Below, one piece after another: positions 24,307-34,027 of a stretch of 64,000 bases of DNA (the first letter of the stretch is position 1; every line of letters starts with the position of its first letter). A model generated the notes under the pieces. It saw only the letters and a list, made by a program, of their open reading frames with translations, was not told where the DNA came from and did no database searches. Source of the stretch: Oleisolibacter albus (GTDB taxonomy: Bacteria > Pseudomonadota > Alphaproteobacteria > Azospirillales > Azospirillaceae); the NCBI RefSeq assembly GCF_003336875.1, contig NZ_QGNJ01000003.1:124001-188000 (forward strand), read 5' to 3'. The position numbers and the translations under genes were made by a program.

Positions 24307-26478
24307 ATGATGAAGACCCTGTTTCTTGGATCGGCGGCTCTGGCGCTGGCGGTTGGATATGTGGCGCCGGTCCGGGCGCAGCAGACCGCAGCGGAGATCG
24401 AGGAGATCGTCGTTATCGGCCGCGCCTCCCAGGTGGAACTGACGGACAGCTATGCCGGCGGACAGGTGGCCCGCGGTGGCCGCGCCGGGTTGCTGGGCAA
24501 TCTGGACATGATGGATGCGCCTTATGCTGGCACGGCCTATACCGCCGACCTGATCAGCCAGCAGCAGGCCATCAGCGTGGCCGATGTGCTGCGCAACGAT
24601 CCCACGGTGCGGGTGGCCCGCGGTTTCGGCAATTTCCAGGAGCTGTATGTCATCCGCGGCTTCGCCGTCTATTCCGACGACATGACCTATAACGGCGTCT
24701 ACGGCATCCTGCCGCGCCAGTTCCTGGCCGCCGAACTGGTGGAGCGCGTCGAGGTGTTCCGCGGTGCCAACGCCTTCCTCAACGGTGCGGCGCCGGGTGG
24801 CAGCGGCGTCGGTGGTGCCATCAACATCGTGCCCAAGCGGGCGCCGACCAACCCGCTGAACCGGGTCACCCTGGGCTATGAGAGCGACGGCCAAATCTAT
24901 GGCGCTGTCGATCTGGCCCGGCGCTTCGGTTCGGGCAAGGAATGGGGGGGCCGTGTCAATGCCGTCCATCGCGACGGCAAGACCGGGGTCGACCGTGAGG
25001 ACCGGAATCTCGACGTCGTCTCGCTGGGGGTCGATTACGAGGGCGAGCGTTTCCGTTTTTCCGCCGATGCCGGCTATCAGGACCACCACATCGATTCACC
25101 GCGGCCGAGTGTCTATATCGGTGCAGCGGTGCCTGCTGCGCCCGACGCTTCAACCAATTTCGCCCAGTCCTGGACCTACACCGACGAGCAACAGCTGTTC
25201 GGGGCCGTGCGCGGCGAGTATGACCTCACCGATGCCATCACCGTCTGGGCGGCGGCCGGCGGCCGCGACGGCAAGGAACACAATGTCCTGGCCAACCCGA
25301 CAGCAGCGGCGGACGGCAGCATAACCAACTCCCGCTTCGACAATGCGCGCAAGGACAAGGTGCTGTCCGCCGATGTCGGTGTGCGCGGCGATTTCAAGAC
25401 CGGTGCGATCGGACACCGGGTCGTTCTGTCGGGCTCGGCCATTTCCACAAAGGGCCTCAATGCCTATGCTGTTTCGGACAGCTTCAATGCCGGCACGTTG
25501 CGGAACACGGTCCGTGTCGCGGCGCCGGCCACGCCCTATGTCGGGGGTGATCTGGACAATCCGCGCAAGACCGAGCAGACCGACAATTCCAGCATCGCCC
25601 TGGCCGACATGCTGTCGTTCTGGGACGGCAAGGTGCTGCTGACCGTTGGTGCCCGCTATCAGGAGATCGAGACGCGGGGGTTCGCCTATGGCACGGCGGT
25701 GGAAACTTCGCGCTACAAGGATGATGCCGTCACGCCGGCCGTGGCCCTGGTCTACAAGCCGACCGAGCAGATCTCTCTCTATGCCAACTATGCCGAAGCC
25801 CTGCAGCCCGGCAGCGTCGTGCCCGAGCGGAACACGTCGAACCAGACCTATGTCAACGCCAACCAGGTCCTGTCCCCCTTCAAGGCCAAGCAGTACGAAA
25901 CCGGGGCCAAGTATGATGGTGGCCGCTTCGGCGGCAGCCTCAGCCTGTTCTCCATCACCCTTCCCAACACGGTGGAGGAGCCGGCCGGCACACAGGTCCG
26001 CCTGACCAAGGATGGCGAGCAGCGCAACCGCGGCGTCGAACTTAGTGTCTTCGGCGAGCCTGTGGAGGATGTGAAGGTGATCGGCGGCCTCACCTACCTG
26101 GATGCGGAACTGCGCAAGACCCAGGGGGGTGCCAACGAAGGCAATACGGCGGTCGGTGTGCCGGACTGGCAGGCGAATATCACCGTCACCTGGGATGTGC
26201 CGGTTGTTTCTGGCCTCAGCCTCGATACCCGCCTGACCTATACGGACTCCCAGTACATCAATGCCGCCAATACGGCCAAGGCCCCGTCCTGGACCCGCTG
26301 GGATCTGGGCGTGAGCTACACCACGGCCTTCGCCGACAAGGACGTGACGCTGCGCGGCCGTGTGGAGAATGTCACCGACGAGAAGGACTGGGTCTCGGTG
26401 GGTGGCTATCCCGGTTCCAACTATCTGGTTCTCGGCGCACCGCGGACCTTCCTGCTGTCCGCCTCCCTCGACTTCTGA
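24307..26478 (+). CDS. TonB-dependent siderophore-type receptor
   Basis: A 723-residue outer-membrane receptor. The signal peptide is KTLFLGSAALALAVGYVAPVRA. A TonB-box-like stretch EEIVVIGRAS follows. The plug has MDAPYAGTAYTADLI, SVADVLRNDPTVRV and FQELYVIRGF, the pattern of the FhuA/FpvA/FoxA siderophore receptor group. The barrel ends FLLSASLDF with a terminal Phe, as needed for Bam-dependent insertion. I chose the ATG at 24307, 14 codons before the hydrophobic core ends, because GGGA precedes it; an ATG at 24283 is also possible. No Fur box could be recognised upstream, so iron control is inferred only from the family. Confidence 0.9.
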   Translation: MMKTLFLGSAALALAVGYVAPVRAQQTAAEIEEIVVIGRASQVELTDSYAGGQVARGGRAGLLGNLDMMDAPYAGTAYTADLISQQQAISVADVLRNDPTVRVARGFGNFQELYVIRGFAVYSDDMTYNGVYGILPRQFLAAELVERVEVFRGANAFLNGAAPGGSGVGGAINIVPKRAPTNPLNRVTLGYESDGQIYGAVDLARRFGSGKEWGGRVNAVHRDGKTGVDREDRNLDVVSLGVDYEGERFRFSADAGYQDHHIDSPRPSVYIGAAVPAAPDASTNFAQSWTYTDEQQLFGAVRGEYDLTDAITVWAAAGGRDGKEHNVLANPTAAADGSITNSRFDNARKDKVLSADVGVRGDFKTGAIGHRVVLSGSAISTKGLNAYAVSDSFNAGTLRNTVRVAAPATPYVGGDLDNPRKTEQTDNSSIALADMLSFWDGKVLLTVGARYQEIETRGFAYGTAVETSRYKDDAVTPAVALVYKPTEQISLYANYAEALQPGSVVPERNTSNQTYVNANQVLSPFKAKQYETGAKYDGGRFGGSLSLFSITLPNTVEEPAGTQVRLTKDGEQRNRGVELSVFGEPVEDVKVIGGLTYLDAELRKTQGGANEGNTAVGVPDWQANITVTWDVPVVSGLSLDTRLTYTDSQYINAANTAKAPSWTRWDLGVSYTTAFADKDVTLRGRVENVTDEKDWVSVGGYPGSNYLVLGAPRTFLLSASLDF

Positions 26479-26593
26479 TGCGATGGGGGCAGCCCGGGCA
26501 GGACGCTTGCGTGGTCCGGCCCGGACTGTCATTGCATGATCGGCGACCGGGGGCACCGACGAAGTCCCGGCGCGACACCAGGGAGGAACAATC

Positions 26594-26899
26594 ATGCACA
26601 GGCTGCTGGTTCTCTACGGGCATCCCAAGGACCCCGACCATTTCCGCCGCTACTATGTGGAGACGCATGTGCCGCTGGCCATGCGGCTGCCCGGCCTGCG
26701 GGCCGGGCGCTACAGCTTCTCCCCCCGGGCGCTGGGCGGTGAGCCCCCCTATTTCTGCATCTTCGAGGGCGAGTTCGACAGCGAGGACGCGCTGATGGCG
26801 GCGCTGGGGTCGGATATCGGCCGCGCGGTGGCCGGCGACGTGGCCAACTATGCCAGCGGCGGCGCCACCTTGCTGCATTTCGACGCCGTGGAGGCGTGA
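26594..26899 (+). CDS. EthD domain protein
   Basis: A 101-residue ferredoxin-like alpha/beta protein. MHRLLVLYGHPKDPDHFRRY, followed by YVETHVPLAMRLPGLR, is the standard EthD opening, with the paired HxP-type motif. EthD proteins form small dimeric barrels and accompany many oxidative degradation systems, but their biochemical role is mostly unsettled. A strong ribosome site, GGGAGGAA, lies before the ATG. The gene follows the siderophore-type receptor by 115 bases on the same strand; a functional link is not clear. Confidence 0.85.
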   Translation: MHRLLVLYGHPKDPDHFRRYYVETHVPLAMRLPGLRAGRYSFSPRALGGEPPYFCIFEGEFDSEDALMAALGSDIGRAVAGDVANYASGGATLLHFDAVEA

Positions 26900-26911
26900 G
26901 GCGCCTGCCGA

Positions 26912-26937
26912 CCCCGGTCCCGACGTCGGGACCGGGG
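26912..26937. terminator. Perfect 26-base palindrome between convergent genes
   Basis: CCCCGGTCCCGAC is followed directly by its exact complement, GTCGGGACCGGGG. It lies 12 bases after the EthD gene and 11 bases before the end of the aminotransferase gene on the other strand. It probably terminates both transcripts, although no T-run follows. Confidence 0.6.
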
Positions 26938-26948
26938 GCTCCGGCCAA

Positions 26949-28118
26949 TCAGGCGCAGGCGGCGATGGCGGCGGCCAGCACCGGGACGGTGTCCAGAGTC
27001 AGGCCGGCCACATTGATGCGCCCGGACCCGGCCATATAGATGCCATGCTCGCTCTTCAGCCGGGCGATGGTGTCCGTGGCCAGGGGCAGCAGCGAGAACA
27101 TGCCGTTCTGCCGCTCCACCGCCGCCAGCGGCCCGCCATGGGCGGACAGGGCGGCGCGCACGCCGCGCAGGCGGCTGCGCATGGCATCCAGCTCCGCCTG
27201 CCAGAGGGCAGTCAGCTCGGTATCGTCCAGCAGCAGGGCGATGGCGGCGGCTCCATGGTCCGGCGGCATCGACCAGTTGGCCCGGGCCAGCGCCAGCATG
27301 TTGGAATGGACACGGGCGGCATCGGCGGCACTGCCGGTCAGCACGAACAGGGCGCCCACACGCTCGCGGTAGATGCCGAAATTCTTGTCGCAGGAATAGG
27401 CGACCAATACCTCGGGGCAATGGTCCAGCACGGTGCGCACGCCGGCCGCGTCCGCGTCGAAGCCGGTGCCCAGCCCCTGATAGGCCAGATCCAGGAACGG
27501 GATGATCCCGCGGGCGGACAGCAGGGCCGCCACCTCCTGCCACTGCACCGGCGTCAGGTCGGCACCGGTGGGGTTGTGGCAGCAGCCATGCAGCAGGGCC
27601 ACGTCGCCGGCCCCGGCCCGGTTGAGCGCCGCCATCAGCGCATCGAAGCACAGTGTCTGGCTGGCCGGATCGAAATAGCTATAGGTCTCCACGGTCAGAC
27701 CGGCGGCGCGCAGGATCGGCGGATGGTTCGGCCAGGTGGGCGTGCCGAGCCAGACACGGGCGCCGGGCACGGTGGCCGCGATCAGTTCGGCACTCAGGCG
27801 CAGGGCGCCGGTGCCGCCGGGCGTCTGCACCCCGGTCATGCGGCCACCGAAGTCCATGCCGCCGAAGGCCAGCCGCTGCATATGGGCGGTGAAGGCCTCG
27901 TTTCCCTCCGGCCCCAGATAGGACTTGCTGTCCTGCCGCTGCCACAGGCGCTGCTCCGCCTCCTTCAGGGCAGCTGGCACCGGCGTGTTGCCAGCCTCGT
28001 CACGATAGACGCCGACACCCAGATCCAGCTTGTGCGGGCGCGGGTCGGCCCGGTACTGGCCGATCAGGGCCAGGAGCGCGTCGGCGGGCTGCTGTTGCAG
28101 GGGGCTGAAGAAGGACAT
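26949..28118 (-). CDS. Aspartate/aromatic amino acid aminotransferase (class I, PLP)
   Basis: A 389-residue class I aminotransferase of the AspC/TyrB group, which moves an amino group between aspartate or aromatic amino acids and 2-oxoglutarate. The start FFSPLQQQPADALL, followed by LDLGVGVYRDEAGNTPV, is diagnostic. PLP-contact motifs include LLHGCCHNPTGADLT and YSCDKNFGIYRERVG, in which Lys forms the Schiff base. The C-terminal GSGRINVAGL carries the substrate-carboxylate Arg. Start at 28118 gives the normal family start. It lies 128 bases after the BKACE gene on the same strand, so it may be read from the same operon or its own promoter. Confidence 0.92.
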   Translation of the reverse strand: MSFFSPLQQQPADALLALIGQYRADPRPHKLDLGVGVYRDEAGNTPVPAALKEAEQRLWQRQDSKSYLGPEGNEAFTAHMQRLAFGGMDFGGRMTGVQTPGGTGALRLSAELIAATVPGARVWLGTPTWPNHPPILRAAGLTVETYSYFDPASQTLCFDALMAALNRAGAGDVALLHGCCHNPTGADLTPVQWQEVAALLSARGIIPFLDLAYQGLGTGFDADAAGVRTVLDHCPEVLVAYSCDKNFGIYRERVGALFVLTGSAADAARVHSNMLALARANWSMPPDHGAAAIALLLDDTELTALWQAELDAMRSRLRGVRAALSAHGGPLAAVERQNGMFSLLPLATDTIARLKSEHGIYMAGSGRINVAGLTLDTVPVLAAAIAACA

Positions 28119-28246
28119 GGCCGGCACCTGTGACGTGGCAGGGAAACGGGGGCGCAGCATAAGGCGGACGGCGCGCAATTTCCCGGCTGAATTTTCCACC
28201 GTGACAAGATCCGGCGCATGGATCGGTCGCGGTTCCCAGGGGGGGA

Positions 28247-29086
28247 TCAGGCGGCGTGCAGGGCCCGGATGTCATCCACGCCAGCCAGGGGCCGGCCCAG
28301 AAGCCGGGCACCGGCGGCGATCTGGGCCACCAGGGCGGCATTGTCCGGCGCCAGGGTGCCGTCGGCCAGATGCAGATTGTTCTCGAACCCGACCCGTACA
28401 TGTCCGCCCAGGGCGGCCGCGGCCAGGGCGCAGGCATTCTCCCGCCGGCCGAAGGCGCAGACGGTCCAGGGCAGCGGCTCCGCCGTCGCGGACAGGAAGG
28501 GCAGCAGGTCCTGCGGTGCGGAGACCTGGCCCACGGTGTAGCGGCCCAGCACGAACAGCAGGACGTCCCGGCCATCGGGTATGATGCCACGGGATTTCAG
28601 GTCCAGATAGCGGGCCACATCCTCCGGGTCATAAAGGATGACCTGGACCAGACAGTGCCCGGCCCGCAGGTCGGCGAAGAAGCGGGCCGCCTCCGCCTCA
28701 TGGGCCGCATCGGGCACGATCTCGCGGATGGCCAGCGACACCGCCTCCGGCCGCACGGCCCGGACTACCGCCATCTGCTCCGTCGGCTGGTACAGGCCCG
28801 CGGCCTCGGTGGTGATCTGTACGATCATGCGGCCCCCGGTTTCCCGGCGGATGGCGTTCGTGGCCTCGCGGTAGGCGTCGGCATCCAGCAGATGGCGGCC
28901 GTCGGGGCGGCGCACATGGGCATGGATCATGGCGGCGCCGGCTTCCCGGCAGGCGGCGGCGGTGCGGGCCAGCTCGGTGGCCGTCAGCGGGATGGCCGGA
29001 TGATCGGCTTTCAGGCGGCGGGCCCCGTTGGGCGCCACGGTGATGGCCAGGGGCGTCCAGTCGATGGGGGAGGGGGGAACGGTCAT
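28247..29086 (-). CDS. BKACE family beta-keto acid cleavage enzyme
   Basis: A 279-residue DUF849/BKACE enzyme. The family condenses a beta-keto acid with acetyl-CoA to give acetoacetate and a new CoA ester; the founding member is the 3-keto-5-aminohexanoate cleavage enzyme of lysine fermentation. The start PLAITVAPNGARR, the metal-binding AAMIHAHVRRPDG with its HxH pair, and the late GGHVRVGFENNLHL are characteristic. Substrate specificity varies widely and cannot be read here. The gene starts seven bases after the DctD-like regulator, so it is in the same operon as the ABC importer and two-component system. That suggests it degrades the imported compound or a product of it. Confidence 0.88.
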   Translation of the reverse strand: MTVPPSPIDWTPLAITVAPNGARRLKADHPAIPLTATELARTAAACREAGAAMIHAHVRRPDGRHLLDADAYREATNAIRRETGGRMIVQITTEAAGLYQPTEQMAVVRAVRPEAVSLAIREIVPDAAHEAEAARFFADLRAGHCLVQVILYDPEDVARYLDLKSRGIIPDGRDVLLFVLGRYTVGQVSAPQDLLPFLSATAEPLPWTVCAFGRRENACALAAAALGGHVRVGFENNLHLADGTLAPDNAALVAQIAAGARLLGRPLAGVDDIRALHAA

Positions 29087-29093
29087 CGGCGCC

Positions 29094-30422
29094 TCAATCG
29101 GATACGGCCAGTCCCAGCCGCTTCATCTTGTCGTACAGGGTCTTGCGCGGGACCCCCAGCGTGGTTGCGGCGGCCGTGACCTGGCCGCCGGCGGTGCGCA
29201 GCGCTTCCTGGATCAGCTGGCGTTCCACCCGATCCATCAATTCGGGCAGGGTCAGGGGGATGTCCCCGGCCTCGGCCAGCTCCTGCCCCAGCAGCCCCAG
29301 CACGAAGCGGTCGGCGGCATTGCGCAGCTCGCGCACATTGCCGGGCCAGTCCTGCAGCATCAGCCGGCGCACCAGGGCCGGAGGCACCTCCGGCACCTCG
29401 CGTTGGTAGCGGCTGGCGGCCTGCAGCACGAAATGTTCGAACAGCAGCGGGATGTCGTCGCGGCGGTCGCGCAGCGGCGGCAGTGTCAGGGTGACGACAT
29501 TGAGCCGGTAATAGAGGTCGGGGCGGAAACGGCCCTGGTCGCCCAGGAGCTTGAGATCCTCCTTTGTGGCGGCCACAACCCGGCAGCGCACCGGCACCGG
29601 TTCGTTGCCGCCCAGCCGTTCCAGCATGCGGTCCTGCAGCACCCGCAGCAGCTTGACCTGCAACGGGTAGGGCATGCTCTCGATCTCGTCCAGGAACAGG
29701 GTGCCGGCCCCGGCATGTTCGATCTTGCCGACACGGCGCTTGGCGGCGCCGGTGAAGGCGCCGGCCTCATGCCCGAACATCTCGCTTTCGAACATGCTCT
29801 CGGGGATGGCACCGCAATTGACGGCGACGAAGGGCTTGTCCTTGCGCGGGCTGCCGGCGTGCAGGGCGCGGGCCACCTGTTCCTTGCCGGTGCCGGTTTC
29901 GCCCAGCACCAGCACATCCACGTCGGTGGCGGCCAGATTGGCTACCAGATCACGCACCCGCACCATGGCTGCGCTCTGGCCCAGCAGGGCGCGGCCGATA
30001 TCCCCCTCCCGGTCCAGGGCCCGGCGCAGCCGCCGGTTCTCCAGCACCAGGGCCCGCTTCTCCAGGGCGCGGCGGACGACGCCGACGAAATGCTCACTGA
30101 CGAAAGGCTTCTCGATGAAATCGTAGGCGCCTTCCTGGATCGCGCGCACCGCCATGGCGATGTCGCCATGGCCGGTGATCAGCACCACCGGCAGTTCCGG
30201 GTCTATCGCCCGACATCGCGCCAGCAGCTCAAGCCCGTCCATGCCGCCCAGCCGCACATCGGTGACCAGCACTCCCGGCAGCTCCGCCGCCAGCTCCGGC
30301 AGCACGGCTTCGGCGGAAGCGAAGGTGCGGACGGTCAACCCCGCCAGCTGCAGCGTCTGCCGGCAGGTAAGCCGGATCATCTCCTCATCGTCGGTGAAGA
30401 GGACGGAAAGCCTGTTGCTCAC
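29094..30422 (-). CDS. DctD-like sigma-54-dependent response regulator
   Basis: A 442-residue NtrC-family activator. The receiver domain holds the acidic pair Asp11-Asp12 and phosphoacceptor Asp55 ([10 protein letters not shown]). The AAA+ domain has Walker A GETGTGKE, the sigma-54 contact loop GAFTGA and the [12 protein letters not shown] motif. The C-terminus is a Fis-type helix-turn-helix ([20 protein letters not shown]). Length and order match DctD. It overlaps the kinase gene by four bases. A candidate sigma-54 promoter lies in front of the ABC importer at the head of this operon, which would make the pair a self-amplifying induction circuit. Confidence 0.93.
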   Translation of the reverse strand: MSNRLSVLFTDDEEMIRLTCRQTLQLAGLTVRTFASAEAVLPELAAELPGVLVTDVRLGGMDGLELLARCRAIDPELPVVLITGHGDIAMAVRAIQEGAYDFIEKPFVSEHFVGVVRRALEKRALVLENRRLRRALDREGDIGRALLGQSAAMVRVRDLVANLAATDVDVLVLGETGTGKEQVARALHAGSPRKDKPFVAVNCGAIPESMFESEMFGHEAGAFTGAAKRRVGKIEHAGAGTLFLDEIESMPYPLQVKLLRVLQDRMLERLGGNEPVPVRCRVVAATKEDLKLLGDQGRFRPDLYYRLNVVTLTLPPLRDRRDDIPLLFEHFVLQAASRYQREVPEVPPALVRRLMLQDWPGNVRELRNAADRFVLGLLGQELAEAGDIPLTLPELMDRVERQLIQEALRTAGGQVTAAATTLGVPRKTLYDKMKRLGLAVSD

Positions 30423-32269
30423 GCGGGTCTCCCTCCGGTGCGGATTTCCGTCAGGGTCAGAATGAATTCGGCCCCCGTCGGCAGGCTGCTGGCCTCCAGC
30501 GTGCCGCCATAGTCCCGGGCGATGGCCAGGCTGATGGCCAGGCCCAGGCCCAACCCCTCACCGGCGGGTTTTGTGGTGAAGAAGGGGTCGAAGATGCGGC
30601 CGCGGACGGTATCGGGGATGCCAGGGCCATTGTCGCGCACCACCAGCGCCACAAGGCCGGGCCGGCTTGTCCGCTGCAGCGCGATCTCGATGAAGGGGTC
30701 GGGCATGCCCTTGACCGCATCGGCGGCGTTGCGCAGCAGATTGACCAGGACCTGCTGCAGCCGCACCGGCTCGAACGCCACTTTGATGTCCGACGGCACA
30801 TCCACATCGACAATGATGCGTTCATTGGCGAAGCGCCGCTCCACCAGGGCCAGGGCCTCACGCACGGCCGTTGCCACTGGAACCGGACCGGGAGCACCGT
30901 CGCCGCGCCGGGAGAAACCGCGCAGCTGGGCGGTGATCTTCGACATGCGGTCCACCAGCTGGGCGATGAAGGTCAGATTCTCCCGCGCCTCGCTCTCCCG
31001 TCCCTGGTCGAGAAGCTGGGCGGCATTGTCGGCCAAGCCGCGCAGTGCCGTCAGCGGCTGGTTCAGTTCATGGGTCACGCCGGCGGCCATCTGGCCCAGC
31101 ACGGCCATCTTGGCCGCCTGCACCAGATCGTTCTGGGCGGCGCGCAGCTCCTGCTCGGCCTGGGTGCGTTGCTCCACCTCGCGTTCCAGCCGGCCCTTGG
31201 CCGCCTCCAGATCAGCGGTGCGCTCCGCCACCTTGTGTTCCAGGTCGCCATAGGCCCGCTCCAGCGCAGCCTGGGCCTGGATCTGCTCGCTGAGACGCCG
31301 GCGGCGCTGGCGCCAGGCGAACAGCATCACAGCGGCCAGCACCGCGAGAAGGGCAATACCCGCCATGGCCGTGCGTTCGGTACGGACGACGAGGGAGGCA
31401 TCGCCCAGCAGCAGCATGGTCCAGCCCTCCTGGCCCAGCGGTTTCCGGGCCAGAACGAAGGGAATCTCCTCCCCGGCCGGACCTGCCGGAATCCACCGTA
31501 CCGGGTCCGCCATGGCCAGGGCGGTGGAAAAGGGAAGCTCCGGCAGCGGATGTGTGCCGTATTGCTTGGTTTCGGCCAACTGCCGGCGCACCGGTTCATC
31601 GAGCGGGCGGATGCTCTGCAACGTCCAGTCGGGCCGCGAGGCGAGGAAGGCGACACCAAAACGGTCGGTGACCAGCACCGCATCGCCGGCTTCCCGCCAG
31701 ACGGCCTCGACGGTATCCAGCGACACCTTGGCGACAACGACCCCGATGACGCGGCCGCCGTCGCGAACGGGGCTGGCGATGAAGTAGCCGGGGATGCCGG
31801 TGACGTTGCCAACCCCGTAGAAGCGGCCCTCACCACCGGCCAGGGCCGCCTGGAAGTAAGGGCGGTAAGCGAAGTTCACGCCGACGAAACTGCCCGGCCG
31901 GTCCCAGTTGCCGGCGGCCAGCGTGTTGCCGTCGGGACCGATCAGATACAGCACGGCATTGCCGGCCCGGTCGCCCACGGCGGCAAGATAGCGGTTGACC
32001 CTGCCGGCCAGGGCCGGATCATCCGGGGTGCGGGCCAGTGCGGCCACAGCCGGGTCCAGGGCGACGGTGTAGGGCAGATGCGCGAAGCGCTCCACCGCCA
32101 CATCCAGGCTCTGGGCATAGACCTCGAGTCGGCCCTGGACCTCGGCCAGCAGCCCGCGCAAGGCCCAGGCCGCCGCCTGCCGGCCCGCCATGATGGCGGC
32201 GGACCCGGCCAGCAGGACGACAACGACCAGCAGGAAAAGGCGAAGGCCCGGGCTCAGGCGCTTGCTCAC
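30419..32269 (-). CDS. DctB-like sensor histidine kinase
   Basis: A 616-residue membrane kinase. One membrane span sits at residues about 8-30 and a second near 300-320 (AGIALLAVLAAVMLFAW). They enclose a periplasmic double-Cache sensor of about 260 residues, the DctB layout. A coiled coil (ERAYGDLEHKVAERTADLEA) leads to the phosphoacceptor box VTHELNQPLTALRG. The ATP-binding domain has NLLRNAADAV, VRDNGPGIP and GEGLGLGLAIS. The periplasmic sensor should bind a small organic acid or a related ligand. It partners the downstream regulator, with which it overlaps. Confidence 0.93.
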   Translation of the reverse strand: MSKRLSPGLRLFLLVVVVLLAGSAAIMAGRQAAAWALRGLLAEVQGRLEVYAQSLDVAVERFAHLPYTVALDPAVAALARTPDDPALAGRVNRYLAAVGDRAGNAVLYLIGPDGNTLAAGNWDRPGSFVGVNFAYRPYFQAALAGGEGRFYGVGNVTGIPGYFIASPVRDGGRVIGVVVAKVSLDTVEAVWREAGDAVLVTDRFGVAFLASRPDWTLQSIRPLDEPVRRQLAETKQYGTHPLPELPFSTALAMADPVRWIPAGPAGEEIPFVLARKPLGQEGWTMLLLGDASLVVRTERTAMAGIALLAVLAAVMLFAWRQRRRRLSEQIQAQAALERAYGDLEHKVAERTADLEAAKGRLEREVEQRTQAEQELRAAQNDLVQAAKMAVLGQMAAGVTHELNQPLTALRGLADNAAQLLDQGRESEARENLTFIAQLVDRMSKITAQLRGFSRRGDGAPGPVPVATAVREALALVERRFANERIIVDVDVPSDIKVAFEPVRLQQVLVNLLRNAADAVKGMPDPFIEIALQRTSRPGLVALVVRDNGPGIPDTVRGRIFDPFFTTKPAGEGLGLGLAISLAIARDYGGTLEASSLPTGAEFILTLTEIRTGGRPA

Positions 32270-32303
32270 GGATGGCGTCCCGTCTTGGCCGCGGGCGGTG
32301 TGG

Positions 32304-33098
32304 CTAATCGGTGGTCAGACCGGCCTGCTCCGCCGCCTCGTGGCGATGCTGTTCCTCCATCACCATGACCGCCAACTCGCGCTTCAACTCATTGAAGGCG
32401 TTGGTGCCGGAATCCCGCGGGCGCGGAATATCGACCCGGACATCCCGTTTCACCGTGCCCGGCCGGTAGGTCAGCACCACGATACGGTCGGCCAGATAGA
32501 TGGACTCCTCAATGGAGTGGGTTACGAAGATAATGGTCTTGCCCAACTCCTGCCAGATTTTCAGCAACTCGTCCTGCAGCGAGCGCCGGGTCAGCGCATC
32601 CAGGGCGCCGAAGGGCTCGTCCATCAGCAGCACCGGACTGTCCAGGGCCAGGACACGGGCGATGGCGACGCGCTGGCGCATGCCGCCCGACAGGTCCTTG
32701 GGATAACGGTCGCGGAATTCCCGCAGATGCAGCTTCTCCAGCAGGACGTTCACGCGTTCGGCGATCTGGGCCTTGGGCAGGCCCTTGATATCCAGGCCGA
32801 AGGCCACGTTCTCGGCCACGCTCATCCAGGGGAACAGGGCGTATTCCTGGAAGACCATGCCGCGGTCTGGGCCGGGGCCCGTCACCGGGCGGCCATCGAC
32901 CAGGATGGTTCCCGAGGTCGGCTGCGAGAAGCCGGCAACGGCGTTCAGCAGGGTGGATTTGCCGCAGCCGGAGGGGCCGAGAAGGCAGACGAACTCGCCG
33001 GCCTCCACGGTCAGGTTGATGTCCTGAAGCGCCACCACCTCCCCGCCGGGGATGGGGAAACGCTTATGGACGTCGCGAATCTCGATCGCGCTGCTCAT
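32304..33098 (-). CDS. ABC transporter ATP-binding protein (TauB/SsuB-like)
   Basis: A 264-residue ATPase of the nitrate/sulfonate/taurine importer class. Walker A is GPSGCGKST, the signature is LSGGMRQRVA, and Walker B is VLLMDEPFGALD, followed by the H-loop VTHSIEES. The Q-loop lies in MVFQEYALFPW. The C-terminus has the usual short extension. It drives the permease and binding protein encoded upstream. The gene begins 85 bases after the permease gene and ends 34 bases before the kinase gene. Confidence 0.92.
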   Translation of the reverse strand: MSSAIEIRDVHKRFPIPGGEVVALQDINLTVEAGEFVCLLGPSGCGKSTLLNAVAGFSQPTSGTILVDGRPVTGPGPDRGMVFQEYALFPWMSVAENVAFGLDIKGLPKAQIAERVNVLLEKLHLREFRDRYPKDLSGGMRQRVAIARVLALDSPVLLMDEPFGALDALTRRSLQDELLKIWQELGKTIIFVTHSIEESIYLADRIVVLTYRPGTVKRDVRVDIPRPRDSGTNAFNELKRELAVMVMEEQHRHEAAEQAGLTTD

Positions 33099-33183
33099 GC
33101 TCTGGTCCTTTGATCGTCTGGCGGTCGCTGATGCGGTGTGGCGGCCGGGCGAACGGCACGTGGCCGGCCTGTCCGCCGCGACC

Positions 33184-34005
33184 TCAATGGTCGAGTCCGC
33201 GGTGCCAGCGCAGCAGGTGGTTGTTGATGCGGGAGACGCCGGCGTCGATGGCCAGGCCCCACAGGCCGATGGTCAGCATTCCGGCGATGATCTTGTCGGA
33301 CCAGAAATACTCGCGCGCCTCCAGGATGCGGAAGCCCAGCCCGTTGTTGACGGCGATCATCTCCGACACGATCACCACGATGAAGGCGGTACCGATGCCG
33401 ATGCGCACGCCGGACAGGATGTAGGGCGTGGCCGCCGGCAGGATGATGCGCAGGAAGATGGTGCCCCGGCCGGCGCCCAGATTGCGGGCAGCGCGCAGAT
33501 AGATGCCGTCCACATGGCGCACGCCGGCGATGGTGTTGACCAGCACCGGGAAGAAGGCGCCGATGGCGATCAGGAAGATGGCTGGCGGGTTGCCCAGGCC
33601 GAACCACAGGATCGACAGCGGGATGTAGGCGATGGGGGGGATCGGGCGCAGCACCTGGATCAGCGGGTTCATCCAGCGGTAGATGAGGTTGGACGACCCC
33701 ATCAGCAGCCCCAGCGGCAAGGCCAGCACGCCGCCGACCAGGAAGCCCATCAGCACCCGGTACAGGCTGCCGATGCTGTCGATGATCAGCTCACCCGACA
33801 GGGCCCAGCCCAGCCAGGACTGGCTGGCCGGATCATACTCCGTCAGCGGCAGCAGATAGGCCCACCATTTCTCCGCCACAGCCAGCGGAGACGGCAGGAC
33901 ATGGGCATTGACCCAGCCCATGCTGCACACGGCCTGCCAGACCACCAGAGTGGCCAGGGGCACCATCGCCCCTTCCGCCACGGACTTCCAGGTAACGGCT
34001 TTCAT
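33184..34005 (-). CDS. ABC transporter permease (TauC/SsuC-like)
   Basis: A 273-residue inner-membrane permease with about six hydrophobic spans. The first is near PLATLVVWQAVCSMGW. The EAA-type loop contacting the ATPase reads AARNLGAGRGTIFLRIILPA. The length and the IPPIAYIPLSILWFGLG stretch match permeases of the taurine/sulfonate/nitrate family. It starts 22 bases after the binding-protein gene. It forms the membrane channel of the importer. Confidence 0.92.
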   Translation of the reverse strand: MKAVTWKSVAEGAMVPLATLVVWQAVCSMGWVNAHVLPSPLAVAEKWWAYLLPLTEYDPASQSWLGWALSGELIIDSIGSLYRVLMGFLVGGVLALPLGLLMGSSNLIYRWMNPLIQVLRPIPPIAYIPLSILWFGLGNPPAIFLIAIGAFFPVLVNTIAGVRHVDGIYLRAARNLGAGRGTIFLRIILPAATPYILSGVRIGIGTAFIVVIVSEMIAVNNGLGFRILEAREYFWSDKIIAGMLTIGLWGLAIDAGVSRINNHLLRWHRGLDH

Positions 34006-34027
34006 TGTCCCGATCCCCCCGCGAGGC